From Bacteroidetes oral taxon 274 str. F0058 (lineage in GTDB: Bacteria; Bacteroidota; Bacteroidia; Bacteroidales; Paludibacteraceae), in NCBI GenBank assembly GCA_000163695.1, contig GG774889.1, forward strand, positions 358,551 to 422,550: 64,000 nucleotides of DNA. Direction: 5' to 3'. This document shows, in pieces, positions 27,827 to 36,767 of the stretch. The notes under the pieces were generated by a model. It was given only the letters and a program-made list of their open reading frames with translations. It was not told the origin of the DNA and did not search any database. How positions within the stretch are numbered: the first letter of the stretch is position 1; each line of letters starts with the position of its first letter. The translations under genes were made by a program, and so were the position numbers.

Positions 27827-28237
27827 ATGACAACAACAACCATATATAAAGGAAATTTACGTACCGAAATTACTCACGTGATGTCGGGAGTGAAGTTGAT
27901 AACCGACGCTCCTGTCGATAATCAGGGCGAAGGTAAGAGTTTTTCGCCATCGGATTTGCTGGCAACGTCTCTGAGTAGCTGTATGTTTACGATTATGGGT
28001 ATCGCAGCCCGCACACACGGCTTCTCCATCGACGGAGCTACCGCCAAAACTACAAAGATAATGAACACTTCGCCACGTAGGGTAGCAGAGATAGTCATAG
28101 AAATAACTTTTCCGCACAACGACTATTCGGAGAAAGAACGTAAGATACTCAATGCCTGTGTGAGAGAGTGTCCTGTGTCTCAGAGCCTTCACCCCGACGT
28201 GAAACAAACCGTAAGTTTTGTTTTTCCCGAAAAATGA
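27827..28237 (+). CDS. OsmC-family peroxiredoxin-like protein
   Basis: Thiol-dependent organic hydroperoxide reductase family. The two reactive Cys are visible in ATSLSSCMFTIMG and VRECPVSQSLHPDV. 136 aa is normal for the OsmC/YhfA type. It starts an ordered run OsmC, DUF2027-Smr, pth, hslR with short gaps (18, 18 and 7 bp), likely one transcript. Confidence 0.9.
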   Translation: MTTTTIYKGNLRTEITHVMSGVKLITDAPVDNQGEGKSFSPSDLLATSLSSCMFTIMGIAARTHGFSIDGATAKTTKIMNTSPRRVAEIVIEITFPHNDYSEKERKILNACVRECPVSQSLHPDVKQTVSFVFPEK

Positions 28238-28255
28238 AATCGGTCGTAAGGTAAA

Positions 28256-29296
28256 ATGAAAATAGGCGATAAAGTACGCTACCTCAATGCAGTAGGAGGT
28301 GGCGTTATTACCCGAATCGGTGAAAAGGGAGTCGTAACCGTTCTCGAAGAAGATGGTTTCGAGACTCCCGTTTTGGCTAACGATGTGGTGGTAGTTGCCG
28401 ATACCAACGAGTTGAACTTTGTCTCCGAGAGTAAAGGCAAACCCGACACGACGACAACAGCACAAACGGTCGAAAAGCCTCAGTATAAGTTCGATATAGC
28501 CGAAGAGACACCCGAAGGTGAGGCTATAAACGTCTCGTTGGCTTTTGTCCCTGTGAATATCAAGAGTCTGCAAAACACCGATATGGAGATGTTCGTTATT
28601 AACGAAAGTAACTACTATATCGATTTTCAGATACTTACGGGTAATGCCACAGTGTCGGTGCATACGGCGGATACTATCGAGCCGCAGACGAAACTCTTCA
28701 TAACAGATGTGCGTAAAGATGAGGTAAACGACTATGAGTTTGTTCGTTTTCAGGGCTTTGCATACAAACAAACGACAAAGTTCGATGCCAAACCCGCATT
28801 GGACGTTGCTGTACGTATCAATCCTGTGGATTTTTATAAACTACATCGCTTCGAGGAGAACGATTTTTTCGAAGCAAAGGCAATGCTTGTAAATCTTATC
28901 GAAAACGACTATCCGCCGATAAAATATCTCATAGACGACAAGCAGTTGCAAGAGGCTATGCGCGACAAACGTCCGCAGCCGACCAAGCGGCAGTTTGCTC
29001 CGCCACGTAAGAGCCAAATAATTGAGGTAGACCTACATATCCACGAACTTATCGACAATTTTGCCAACCTCGACAATGCCGATATGTTGCGGATACAACT
29101 CGATAAATTTCATTCTGTTATGAAAGAAAATATCAACAAAAAAGGGCAAAAAATCGTCTTCATACACGGCAAAGGCGAAGGCGTTTTGCGAAAAGAGATT
29201 ACGGAGCTGCTAAGGAAACAGTACAAGAATGCGAGTTTTCAAGATGCCTCGTTCCAACAATATGGCTTCGGAGCCACTCAGGTCAATATTCATTAA
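28256..29296 (+). CDS. DUF2027-Smr domain protein
   Basis: 346 aa. N-terminal SH3-like/KOW-like segment (KIGDKVRYLNAVGGGVITRIG), a central beta-rich DUF2027 region (residues ~90-230), and a C-terminal Smr domain with VDLHIHEL and IVFIHGKGEGVLR, the motifs tied to nuclease activity in MutS2 and Smr proteins. A Bacteroidetes-typical protein. Nucleic-acid cleavage is inferred from the Smr domain; the substrate is unknown. Lies between osmC and pth. Confidence 0.88.
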   Translation: MKIGDKVRYLNAVGGGVITRIGEKGVVTVLEEDGFETPVLANDVVVVADTNELNFVSESKGKPDTTTTAQTVEKPQYKFDIAEETPEGEAINVSLAFVPVNIKSLQNTDMEMFVINESNYYIDFQILTGNATVSVHTADTIEPQTKLFITDVRKDEVNDYEFVRFQGFAYKQTTKFDAKPALDVAVRINPVDFYKLHRFEENDFFEAKAMLVNLIENDYPPIKYLIDDKQLQEAMRDKRPQPTKRQFAPPRKSQIIEVDLHIHELIDNFANLDNADMLRIQLDKFHSVMKENINKKGQKIVFIHGKGEGVLRKEITELLRKQYKNASFQDASFQQYGFGATQVNIH

Positions 29297-29314
29297 TTTC
29301 ATAAAACTGTGTAG

Positions 29315-29881
29315 ATGAAATATTTGATAGTAGGACTTGGTAATATAGGCGACGAATACGCTCATACACGGCACAATATCGGTTTCGATACGCTCGACCG
29401 ACTTGCCGAGATACTCAACGTAAGCTTCGACGTCAATAAACGCTATGGAGCTATTGCCGAAGGAAAAATTAAAAATCGCCAAGTGATACTGCTCAAACCC
29501 TTCACTTATATGAACGAGAGCGGCAAAGCCGTTCGTTATTGGTTGCAAAAGGAGAATATCGGTGTGGCGAACCTGCTCGTGGTAGTAGACGACCTTGCTT
29601 TGCCACTCGGCACTATCAGGCTGCGTGGCAAAGGCTCCGACGCAGGACACAACGGACTGAAAAACATCGAACAACTGATAGCGACACAGAACTATGCCCG
29701 CCTGCGTTTCGGTATCGGCAACGACTTCCCGCAGGGAGCACAGATACAGTATGTTTTAGGCAGATTCTCTGCCGAAGAGCAAAAGACCGTTACGGAAAGG
29801 ATAGAGGTTGCAGTCGACTGTATCAGGTCGTTTTGCCTCGAAGGGCTGAGCGTGGCTATGAACAGATTCAACAATAAATAA
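29315..29881 (+). CDS. pth: peptidyl-tRNA hydrolase
   Basis: Recycles peptidyl-tRNA released from stalled ribosomes. GLGNIGDEYAHTRHNIGFD holds the catalytic His, FTYMNESGKAV and VVVDDLALPLG the other active-site residues, and GSDAGHNGLKNIEQ a further signature. 188 aa is normal. Followed 7 bp later by hslR-like. Confidence 0.95.
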   Translation: MKYLIVGLGNIGDEYAHTRHNIGFDTLDRLAEILNVSFDVNKRYGAIAEGKIKNRQVILLKPFTYMNESGKAVRYWLQKENIGVANLLVVVDDLALPLGTIRLRGKGSDAGHNGLKNIEQLIATQNYARLRFGIGNDFPQGAQIQYVLGRFSAEEQKTVTERIEVAVDCIRSFCLEGLSVAMNRFNNK

Positions 29882-29888
29882 ACTAAAT

Positions 29889-30299
29889 ATGACACGTATC
29901 GACAAATATCTATGGTTTGTCAGGCTTTTCAAGACCCGAGCCAAGGCGTCGGAAGCCTGTGGCAAAGGAAGGGTAATGGTAGAAAACACCCCTGTCAAAG
30001 CATCGAGGGCAGTTGTAATCGGCGACACTATACAGATAAAGCGTCCTCCCGTAGTGTACACTTTCAGAGTGCTCGATATCCCACCGACCCGTATAGGAGC
30101 CAAACTCGTGGAGCAATTTTTGCAGAACATCACTTCGCCAGACCAGCTGGAACTGATAGAAGCTATACGTATCGACCGTCAGAACCAGCGAGCGAGGGGA
30201 TTTGGACGCCCGACCAAGAGAGAGCGTCGCGACCTCGAAGCATTCTTCGGGGAGCAGCAGCTCTATTTTGTCGACGAAGACGACGGTTGGGAGCTGTAA
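29889..30299 (+). CDS. hslR: S4-domain RNA-binding protein (Hsp15-like)
   Basis: Homologue of heat-shock protein 15, which binds stalled 50S subunits carrying nascent tRNA. S4 domain at the N-terminus (RIDKYLWFVRLFKTRAKASEACGKGRVMV). Lys/Arg-rich C-terminal part (RGFGRPTKRERRDLEAFF). 136 aa. Its place right after pth fits a shared ribosome-rescue role. Conclusion rests on the domain and context. Confidence 0.88.
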   Translation: MTRIDKYLWFVRLFKTRAKASEACGKGRVMVENTPVKASRAVVIGDTIQIKRPPVVYTFRVLDIPPTRIGAKLVEQFLQNITSPDQLELIEAIRIDRQNQRARGFGRPTKRERRDLEAFFGEQQLYFVDEDDGWEL

Positions 30300-30326
30300 C
30301 TGATATTGTAAAAAACTATCTAACTC

Positions 30327-31838
30327 TCATCGAGCGTCATTCTCTATACGCCTTATCTCTTTTGTAAGGCGTTGAGTCTCTTGTATAAGTGTTTTGAGCT
30401 GATTTTCGGCATCTTGTATGGAGCGTCCCAATGCTTCTTTTGTCTTTTTGTCGGTCTCTTGGGCGTATTTGACACGATTGTTCGCCAAGTCGGTCTTTGT
30501 CTTTTCTATCGTTGCCTCTATATTTTGTAGCTCTCTAAACTTATGCAGCCCCTCTTCTGTTCGGAAGTCTGTGTATTTGCTGTAATAAGTTGTGCCTTTT
30601 ACTATGAATGTAAAATCTTTAGTCTGCTCTATACGAATGTCTTTTTTATCTGAGGTATGTGAGACGTTGCAGCTGCTAAAAATTTTATTTATCTTTTCCC
30701 GAAATTTGCTTTTGGTCTCTTCGTCGGGGTAAAATACTATCTCAGAGGGTTTTTTGTCCGATTTTGTCATCAACGAATCGAACATAGGATTGTGCGGTGG
30801 CGAAAGCAGAAAAGCATATACGGCAATCTTGCCATCGGGTAAGTATCTGTCGGATGCAAAGTAGCCGAACCCCGTTCCTGCCCCCGGTGCTTCCAATTGG
30901 TTCATAACCATCAGATAGTCGTTGAATGGCGAATTGAAGGGCATTCCAAGTGCACGAGGAGTTCGATATTCTCCTTCCGAGTCGGGGTGCGACAGGAACA
31001 TATCGTATCCTCCGAGGCTCTCTTCACTATTGTCTGACGAAAAGTACAACAGCCTATGGTTCTCATAATGAGGAAATATAGCGTAGCACTCGTTATATTT
31101 GGTATTGATTTTTCCCTGTATCGGTTCGGGGCGGCTCCATCCCGATAGATACTTATTGCTTAGAAAAATGTCAAATCCGTTGTCTCCGTTTGGTTTGGAT
31201 ATTATTCGACTGTCTCCTTTGCCTGTGGTGTATGTGAATTCTTTGAGTTTGCTCCCTGTACTGTCGTAAGTGGCAGATAGGTAGCCGATTGTGTTGTTCT
31301 GCGGATATACCCTCAAAAAATCTTTTTTGTCGATTACCACCGTGTCTATTATTGTCGTAGAATACGGATTCCGCTGATATTCAGCCAACATGCGTTGCCC
31401 TCGTTGTGCCCTTGTCAGTAAATCTGCCACTGTGTCCGACTTTTTGAATTGGTTCAGGTCGGGGCGTTTAGCCATAGCCTCCAATACTTCGACTGCTTGC
31501 GAAAAACGGTACGACAAGAAATATGTCTGGGCAAGTAGAAAATTGGCGTTTTCTATTGCCCCCAATCCCGTTTTATTGGTTTTGAAGTTGCTTTTGGCGG
31601 CTGACTTCAGATACGGGATAGCCTTTTCGTAATCTCGGTTAAAGTAATGTGTCAGACCTATAAAGTAATTGCCTTCGGCACTGTTTTTCTTCTTGCGTAA
31701 AACATTTTCGAATACCGAGAGGGCTTGTTTGCGGTTGCCTGCCAACAGATGTTTCACGCCGCCCGCTATCGACTGGCTGATAGCCATTTGCGACGAAATT
31801 ACTAAAAGTGTGATTGCCAATATTTTTTTCATTATCAA
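30327..31838 (-). CDS. TPR plus PD40-type propeller envelope protein (PorE-like, no OmpA domain)
   Basis: Signal peptide at MKKILAITLLVISSQMAISQ (the preceding MI may not be translated). Residues ~25-135 form TPR-like repeats (AEGNYFIGLTHYFNRDYEKAIPYLKSA). The middle has PD40-type beta-propeller motifs (LLYFSSDNSEESLGGYDMF, GTGFGYFASDRYLPDGK). The last ~80 residues are a charged coiled-coil. This is the domain order of Bacteroidetes envelope proteins such as the T9SS component PorE, but the C-terminal OmpA peptidoglycan-binding domain is absent and replaced by the coiled coil. The gene lies 21 bp after rnz on the same strand. Confidence 0.75.
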   Translation of the reverse strand: MIMKKILAITLLVISSQMAISQSIAGGVKHLLAGNRKQALSVFENVLRKKKNSAEGNYFIGLTHYFNRDYEKAIPYLKSAAKSNFKTNKTGLGAIENANFLLAQTYFLSYRFSQAVEVLEAMAKRPDLNQFKKSDTVADLLTRAQRGQRMLAEYQRNPYSTTIIDTVVIDKKDFLRVYPQNNTIGYLSATYDSTGSKLKEFTYTTGKGDSRIISKPNGDNGFDIFLSNKYLSGWSRPEPIQGKINTKYNECYAIFPHYENHRLLYFSSDNSEESLGGYDMFLSHPDSEGEYRTPRALGMPFNSPFNDYLMVMNQLEAPGAGTGFGYFASDRYLPDGKIAVYAFLLSPPHNPMFDSLMTKSDKKPSEIVFYPDEETKSKFREKINKIFSSCNVSHTSDKKDIRIEQTKDFTFIVKGTTYYSKYTDFRTEEGLHKFRELQNIEATIEKTKTDLANNRVKYAQETDKKTKEALGRSIQDAENQLKTLIQETQRLTKEIRRIENDAR

Positions 31839-31859
31839 GTTGTTAAATTATTGTTCTAA

Positions 31860-32774
31860 TTAAAGTTCGAATATCAATCCGTCTTCTGCCAACACCGTGT
31901 TTTCGAATACGCTCCGAGCTTCGTCGAGGAATGGCTTATGTTGTCGATAGCGGGCGGAGTAGTGTCCGATGACAAGTTTTTTCACCTTTGCCTTTTTGGC
32001 TATTTGTGCTGCCTGTATCGCTGTGGAATGCAGTGTCTCTTTGGCTCTCCGGTGGTCTTGTTCCAGAAATGTAGCCTCGTGAAACAAACAGTCTACCCCC
32101 TCTATCTGCGGGATAATACTTTCTGTGTACAGAGTATCGGATATATATGCGTATCTGCGGGGGACGTCTGCGGGAGTTGTCAGTCTTTCGTTTTTCACCA
32201 CGAATCCGTCTTTGTCCACAAAATCGGCTCCCTGCTTGATGGCTTTAAGCTCTCGTATCGGTATATCGAAAGCCTCTATCATCTGTTTTATCAGATGCCG
32301 CTCGCCTTGTCGTTCTTCGAATAAAAATCCGCAAGTAGGTACTCTGTGTTTCAAGGGAATAGTGCTTACTGTCAGGGCTTTGTCCTCGTATACGATTTCT
32401 TTTTTTTTCGGATTTATATCGTGGAATATCACCTCGAACGAGTCGTCGTCGGTAAAGTAGTCGAGTGTGGGTAATAAGATGTTTTTCAGGTCTTTGTACG
32501 CATATATGGAGAGCGGTTCGCTTCTGCCGAGCATTGCCATAGTGGATATAAGTCCAGCAAGACCGATACAATGGTCTGAATGTAAGTGAGATATGAAGAT
32601 GTTATTCAGCCTCGATACATTTACTTTGTACTGCCCCATTTTTATCTGAGTCCCTTCGCCGCAGTCAATCATATAGCGTCTGCCCCGCAGTTCTAACACC
32701 TGAGAGGCGTGAAAATTGTCTTTGGTCGGCAGAGCCGAGCCACTACCCAAGATGGTAACTCTGAACGGTTCCAC
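31860..32774 (-). CDS. rnz: ribonuclease Z
   Basis: Metallo-beta-lactamase-fold endonuclease that matures tRNA 3' ends. The zinc motif ISHLHSDHCIGLAGL (HxHxDH) and the C-terminal LVIGHYSARY are clear, as is GSGSALPTKDNFHASQ. 304 aa is the short bacterial form. It sits downstream of the SPOR lipoprotein gene and upstream of the TPR/PD40 gene on the same strand, so a small operon is likely. Fits functionally with cca elsewhere in the window. Confidence 0.95.
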   Translation of the reverse strand: MEPFRVTILGSGSALPTKDNFHASQVLELRGRRYMIDCGEGTQIKMGQYKVNVSRLNNIFISHLHSDHCIGLAGLISTMAMLGRSEPLSIYAYKDLKNILLPTLDYFTDDDSFEVIFHDINPKKKEIVYEDKALTVSTIPLKHRVPTCGFLFEERQGERHLIKQMIEAFDIPIRELKAIKQGADFVDKDGFVVKNERLTTPADVPRRYAYISDTLYTESIIPQIEGVDCLFHEATFLEQDHRRAKETLHSTAIQAAQIAKKAKVKKLVIGHYSARYRQHKPFLDEARSVFENTVLAEDGLIFEL

Positions 32775-32809
32775 GAGGTATATAGGTCAATATCTTATTT
32801 TACAGACGG

Positions 32810-33232
32810 TTATTTCTCTTGTATGAGCACCCAAGCATCGGGGAATCTGTCTACTATCTCCGAAATTTTCTCTTTTGCCTGTTCGTATGTTTTGTACGAA
32901 ATCAATATAACGCGAAACATACCTTTTTCATTTACTACGATAATCGGGTTGTAGTCGGGCATTTGAGCATTTTTCAGGTTGATAGCATTCTGACGGTTGG
33001 AGAAACTACCTATAACCACATTGAAAACGCTGATTCTGCTTGCATCGTCATCGAAGTCGAGCCTGAATTTCTCTTGACGTACGTTTTGCTGTGCTGTCTC
33101 TGTCTGCTCGGTCTTTGGCTTTTGGTTCTTAGATTTCACCACTTTGTACGGGCCTGCGGTTCTTGGTACCGAACACGAAATCAAAAATGCTGATAAACAA
33201 AATGTTATAGCTAAAAAAAATTGTCTGTTCAT
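32810..33232 (-). CDS. SPOR-domain lipoprotein
   Basis: Lipobox LISC (Cys about 20), a short Gln/Lys/Thr-rich linker, and a SPOR domain at residues ~65-138 (FNVVIGSFSNRQNAINLKN, MFRVILISYKTYEQAKEKI). SPOR domains bind denuded peptidoglycan glycans at division sites. 140 aa. Lies 35 bp before rnz on the minus strand. Confidence 0.88.
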   Translation of the reverse strand: MNRQFFLAITFCLSAFLISCSVPRTAGPYKVVKSKNQKPKTEQTETAQQNVRQEKFRLDFDDDASRISVFNVVIGSFSNRQNAINLKNAQMPDYNPIIVVNEKGMFRVILISYKTYEQAKEKISEIVDRFPDAWVLIQEK

Positions 33233-33347
33233 ATAATAAAGTTTATGAGATGAATATTCTGAAATTTATTTTTATCTTTTTTTAACACTATTTGTTGTCT
33301 CTCTCGAAAATATGATGAATCCTATATTTTTCGTGGGATACGATGTG

Positions 33348-33355
33348 CAAAGTTA
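33348..33355 (-). promoter_or_regulatory. -7 element for the SPOR-rnz unit
   Basis: Minus-strand TAACTTTG, about 115 bp before the SPOR gene ATG. Confidence 0.4.
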
Positions 33356-33417
33356 TAATTTTTTTGAAAAAAAAGCGATTTTTTTTTTAAAGATTAATAT
33401 AAGTTAATTTTTTTGTT

Positions 33418-33425
33418 TAAATTTG
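33418..33425 (+). promoter_or_regulatory. -7 element for the 438-aa repeat protein
   Basis: TAAATTTG, 66 bp before the ATG at 33492. Confidence 0.45.
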
Positions 33426-33491
33426 CACATTCAATATTTCATAAAGAAAAAGAGACATTAGATTAGTTATTCATCTGTAAATGATAAAATT

Positions 33492-34808
33492 ATGAATTTA
33501 TTTTTCAAAAGACTCTTTGGTATCTTAGAGAATACCAATAAAATGGAACAACGAGACGATAAGTTGTTTGCGGAATTTATTAATTATAAACGGTTTGAGA
33601 GATCTGATGATTACGCCGAATATAAGCGGCTATTTGAAATTGTAAAATCTGCCGACTTCAAGACGAAGCGAAATCAAATACAAGCCCGTAAATACAAAGA
33701 TACACAAGAATATCGTGATTTACAGCAGTTTGAAGAGCTAAATAGAAATGCGGATATCAAGTTTTATTACCAGACTCTCAAAAGTCCGGAGTTGGCTGAT
33801 TACCTTGCTTTTAAGCAGACACCCGATTATTACAAGTTGAGCGACCCTATTGCTTTGCAACAATCGCCTCATTTGCAAAAATATAAAGATTTCGAAAATT
33901 CGAGAGAATACACCAATTATGTCAGATTCCACAATACTTCTGCCATTCAGGAGTACGAACGCCTGAAAGCCAAGATATCGACACCCGAATTTCAGTCGAA
34001 AAACGAATTCTGGCAAAATGCAGACCGTTGGGCTCTCTCTGACGACCAGGCGCTGGAACGTCGTTTCAACGAAATAGCCAATTCGCCCGATGCCAGACAC
34101 TTCTTTGCAACCAATCCGCGTAAGTTCAAAAGGATAGATAATCTGGAACGCTATATAAAGGATACTTTCGAATATAGGAGTCTCGAAGATAGCCCGTGGA
34201 AAGCAGGTTATCACTACGACAATCCGCACGTAAAGTCGGTCGTATCCTATATGGACGAGCGTCAGGCAAATACGGGAGGTAAAAACACTACCGTAGGTAA
34301 CGGTATGATTATCACTACCAGAAGGCAAAATTGCAGAGCAGTAGCGTGGGATACTTCTAAGGGATTTGTAGAAAGAGACTTCGAGTTCACCTCCGACGTC
34401 GTAAACGGATACAATCTTGCAAAAGAAGAGTACTGCGGTATCAGAGTGAAGATGCGCTGTACGGGTAATGTCAATCACGCTTTTTGGTTGACTTCGGGCA
34501 GCAAATTGCCGCATATCAACGTAGCTCTGATAAAAGGCAAGACGATAGAAGTAGGCGTACACGATGCTCGTGGGGACTACTATTATACCACCGTTACAGG
34601 CATCAACCCCTCGAAATACTACATTTATTCCATATATCAGAAAAACGGATATCTGATATGGAGAATCAATAATATCGAGGTATTCAGAACCAGAAATATA
34701 ATAGCGGAACTCAGATTCTCGCCCTGTTTCAGTTCGTTCATACCCGCCGATAAGGTAGATGCTACCGAAGGACAGTTGGATATAGCTTGGGTAGAGGTGT
34801 ATAAATAA
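33492..34808 (+). CDS. N-terminal helical repeat plus concanavalin-like domain, unknown
   Basis: 438 aa, no signal peptide. Residues ~20-180 are a tandem repeat of about 20 residues with the pattern S-x-E-Y-x-x-Y-x-x-L/F (for example TQEYRDLQQFEEL, SPELADYLAFKQT, SREYTNYVRFHNT), so a charged helical solenoid is likely. From ~215 on, the sequence turns beta-rich with VAWDTSKGFVERDFEFTS, GNVNHAFWLTSG and GYLIWRINNIEVFRTRN, patterns of a laminin-G/GH16-like beta sandwich, without the GH16 catalytic ExDxxE. An ATG at codon 18 is an alternative start. No function assigned. Confidence 0.7.
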   Translation: MNLFFKRLFGILENTNKMEQRDDKLFAEFINYKRFERSDDYAEYKRLFEIVKSADFKTKRNQIQARKYKDTQEYRDLQQFEELNRNADIKFYYQTLKSPELADYLAFKQTPDYYKLSDPIALQQSPHLQKYKDFENSREYTNYVRFHNTSAIQEYERLKAKISTPEFQSKNEFWQNADRWALSDDQALERRFNEIANSPDARHFFATNPRKFKRIDNLERYIKDTFEYRSLEDSPWKAGYHYDNPHVKSVVSYMDERQANTGGKNTTVGNGMIITTRRQNCRAVAWDTSKGFVERDFEFTSDVVNGYNLAKEEYCGIRVKMRCTGNVNHAFWLTSGSKLPHINVALIKGKTIEVGVHDARGDYYYTTVTGINPSKYYIYSIYQKNGYLIWRINNIEVFRTRNIIAELRFSPCFSSFIPADKVDATEGQLDIAWVEVYK

Positions 34809-34846
34809 ATATTTTATGCAAGTTGCCCGACATTGGTTCGAGAAAG

Positions 34847-35263
34847 ATGAAATTAATTTTATCGTTAGGCAGCAACATAGGAGATAAAGAGAATAATATA
34901 AGAAGAGCGGTAGCTCTGATAAACGATAAGGTAGGTTCGGTCGTAAAGATGTCAAGTCTTTATCGCTCCGAACCTGTCGGTTTTGTCTCAGACAACCGGT
35001 TTGTAAATGTCGTTGTGGAAGTATGCACCAAACTGCCCGTATATCGTGTGCTGAAAGTTACGCAAAAGATAGAGAAGGCGTTGGGGCGTACGCAAAAGTC
35101 TAAGAATGGGGTATATCGGGATAGGATTATAGATATAGATATAATTTTTTATTCGAATTACTCTACCCGTAGCTCGAAGCTGACTGTGCCACATCCGCAT
35201 TTTAGAGAGCGGGAGTTTGTAATGATGCCGCTTTTGGAAATAAATCCACAATACAAACATTAA
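34847..35263 (+). CDS. folK: HPPK, folate synthesis
   Basis: 2-amino-4-hydroxy-6-hydroxymethyldihydropteridine pyrophosphokinase. The ATG at 34847 gives MKLILSLGSNIGDKENNI; the open frame reaches a TTG at 34823 but the added residues do not fit. RDRIIDIDIIFY (HPPK signature) and the closing PHPHFREREFVMMPLLEI are intact. 138 aa. Lies about 40 bp after the repeat protein gene. Confidence 0.93.
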   Translation: MKLILSLGSNIGDKENNIRRAVALINDKVGSVVKMSSLYRSEPVGFVSDNRFVNVVVEVCTKLPVYRVLKVTQKIEKALGRTQKSKNGVYRDRIIDIDIIFYSNYSTRSSKLTVPHPHFREREFVMMPLLEINPQYKH

Positions 35264-35280
35264 GTATCGATTAAATTTAT

Positions 35281-35288
35281 TACCTTTG
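35281..35288 (+). promoter_or_regulatory. -7 element for the endonuclease I gene
   Basis: TACCTTTG, 28 bp before the ATG at 35317. Confidence 0.5.
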
Positions 35289-35316
35289 CGAGTTGTAATT
35301 TTGGCGAATACAATAT

Positions 35317-36408
35317 ATGAAGAGATTTAATATACTACTTGTGTATGTATGTCTGTCCGTTCTTGCGTGGACGGGCGAACCTACCGACTATTACCTGAAT
35401 GCCGACAACAAGGCGGGTAATATGTTGCGAGCAGCTCTGACAGCCATTATAGAGAATCATACTGATGTCGGCTACGGCGGGCTTTACGATGTTTATGTTA
35501 CAGCCGATAATCTCGACGGTAAAGTCTGGGATATGTACTCTACTTGTAGTTTTAACCATAAAACGGATAAGTGTGGCGGTAGTATTCCGAGTATTTGTGC
35601 GTGTTACAACCGCGAGCACTCCATACCGCAAAGTTGGTTTGGCAGTAAAACCCCGATGAAATCCGATGCTTTCCACATATACCCTACCGACGGTAAGGTA
35701 AATGCACACAGAGAAAACTTTCCCTACGGCGAATGCAGCGGCGGAGCTAAGCTCGACGATAAAGAGCGGGGCAGGTTGGGGGCTTCTACGTTTGCCGGTT
35801 ACAACGGCACCGTTTTCGAGCCTGATGATGAGTATAAGGGCGACTTTGCCAGAACGTACTTCTATATGGCGATACGTTATTCGGGCATAAGTTTCAATCA
35901 GGATAAGCAAAATTACGGTAAGGTGTGTTTTACGTACGATGCCTCGGCAACGCCTAAGACGGACTTGACGGCATATTCGATTAGTCTGTTTCTGAAATGG
36001 CACAGAAACGACCCTGTGTCTGCGAAAGAGACAACCCGCAACGATGCCGTTTACACATATCAGCACAACCGCAATCCGTTCATAGACCATCCGGAGCTTG
36101 CCGAATATATATGGGGCAATAAAAAGGGAGAGGTCTGGACTGTCGCCGCCTCGGGGACAGATATGCCCAATGCAGATGATTGTACGGTATATCCTATCCC
36201 TGCCAAAGACCGTATAATGGTAAATATTGCAGGGTACAGCTCCGAGTTTGACTATGAGATACACAACCTATCGGCTATGTCGGTAGCCTCCGGTAGTGCC
36301 TCTTCGGGTAACCCGATAGATGTTTCTGCTTTGACCGAAGGGTTTTATCTGTTACTTATAAAGACGAACAATTGTCTGATTGTGAAGAAAATAGCTATTG
36401 TAAAATAA
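35317..36408 (+). CDS. exported endonuclease I with T9SS sorting tail
   Basis: Signal peptide MKRFNILLVYVCLSVLAWTG. Residues ~20-260 match the endonuclease I (EndA/NucM) family: YNREHSIPQSWFG with the catalytic His, DAFHIYPTDGKVNAHRENFPYGE, and FARTYFYMAIRYSG. The last ~75 residues (DCTVYPIPAKDRIMVNIAG to GFYLLLIKTNNCLIVKKI) form a type A T9SS C-terminal domain, so the enzyme should be exported through the outer membrane and processed at the surface. Likely degrades extracellular DNA or RNA for nutrients or biofilm control (inference). 363 aa. Confidence 0.93.
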   Translation: MKRFNILLVYVCLSVLAWTGEPTDYYLNADNKAGNMLRAALTAIIENHTDVGYGGLYDVYVTADNLDGKVWDMYSTCSFNHKTDKCGGSIPSICACYNREHSIPQSWFGSKTPMKSDAFHIYPTDGKVNAHRENFPYGECSGGAKLDDKERGRLGASTFAGYNGTVFEPDDEYKGDFARTYFYMAIRYSGISFNQDKQNYGKVCFTYDASATPKTDLTAYSISLFLKWHRNDPVSAKETTRNDAVYTYQHNRNPFIDHPELAEYIWGNKKGEVWTVAASGTDMPNADDCTVYPIPAKDRIMVNIAGYSSEFDYEIHNLSAMSVASGSASSGNPIDVSALTEGFYLLLIKTNNCLIVKKIAIVK

Positions 36409-36421
36409 ATAGATAAAATAA

Positions 36422-36748
36422 ATGAATAATCCGTTCATAGAATATCAGTGTGTGAGTATAACTATTTGTGATACAGAGGCAATAGTTGTATATCAGAACG
36501 ATATTTCTAAAAAGACTTTCGGTAGTGTCGTGGGGCGTTCGCTCTTCGACTGCCACCCACCAAAGGCTGCCGAAAAGATACGCCATTTGCTTGCCAACGA
36601 CGGTACCAACGCTTATACCATCAGCAAAAAGGGACTAAAAAAACTTATTTATCAAACCACGTGGAAAGACGAAAGCGGGCAGATACAGGGACTTATAGAG
36701 TATTCTATGGTTATCCCCGAAGAGATGCCGCACTATGTAAGAATATAA
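36422..36748 (+). CDS. stand-alone PAS-domain protein
   Basis: 108 aa, essentially one PAS fold: AIVVYQNDISKKTFGSVVGRSLFDCHPP, KIRHLLANDGTNAYTISKKG, and the closing strands YQTTWKDESGQIQGLIEYSMVI. No output domain, no signal peptide. It starts 14 bp after the endonuclease gene and ends 19 bp before mutA, so it is probably co-transcribed with the mutase genes. Ligand unknown. Confidence 0.75.
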   Translation: MNNPFIEYQCVSITICDTEAIVVYQNDISKKTFGSVVGRSLFDCHPPKAAEKIRHLLANDGTNAYTISKKGLKKLIYQTTWKDESGQIQGLIEYSMVIPEEMPHYVRI

Positions 36749-36767
36749 ATTTGTAAAAATATATACT

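Noticed and set aside
33738..34955. 405-codon minus-strand frame opposite the 438-aa repeat protein.
   Set aside because: The plus-strand frame has a start next to a promoter element and a coherent repeat pattern; the opposite frame crosses into folK and shows no domain.
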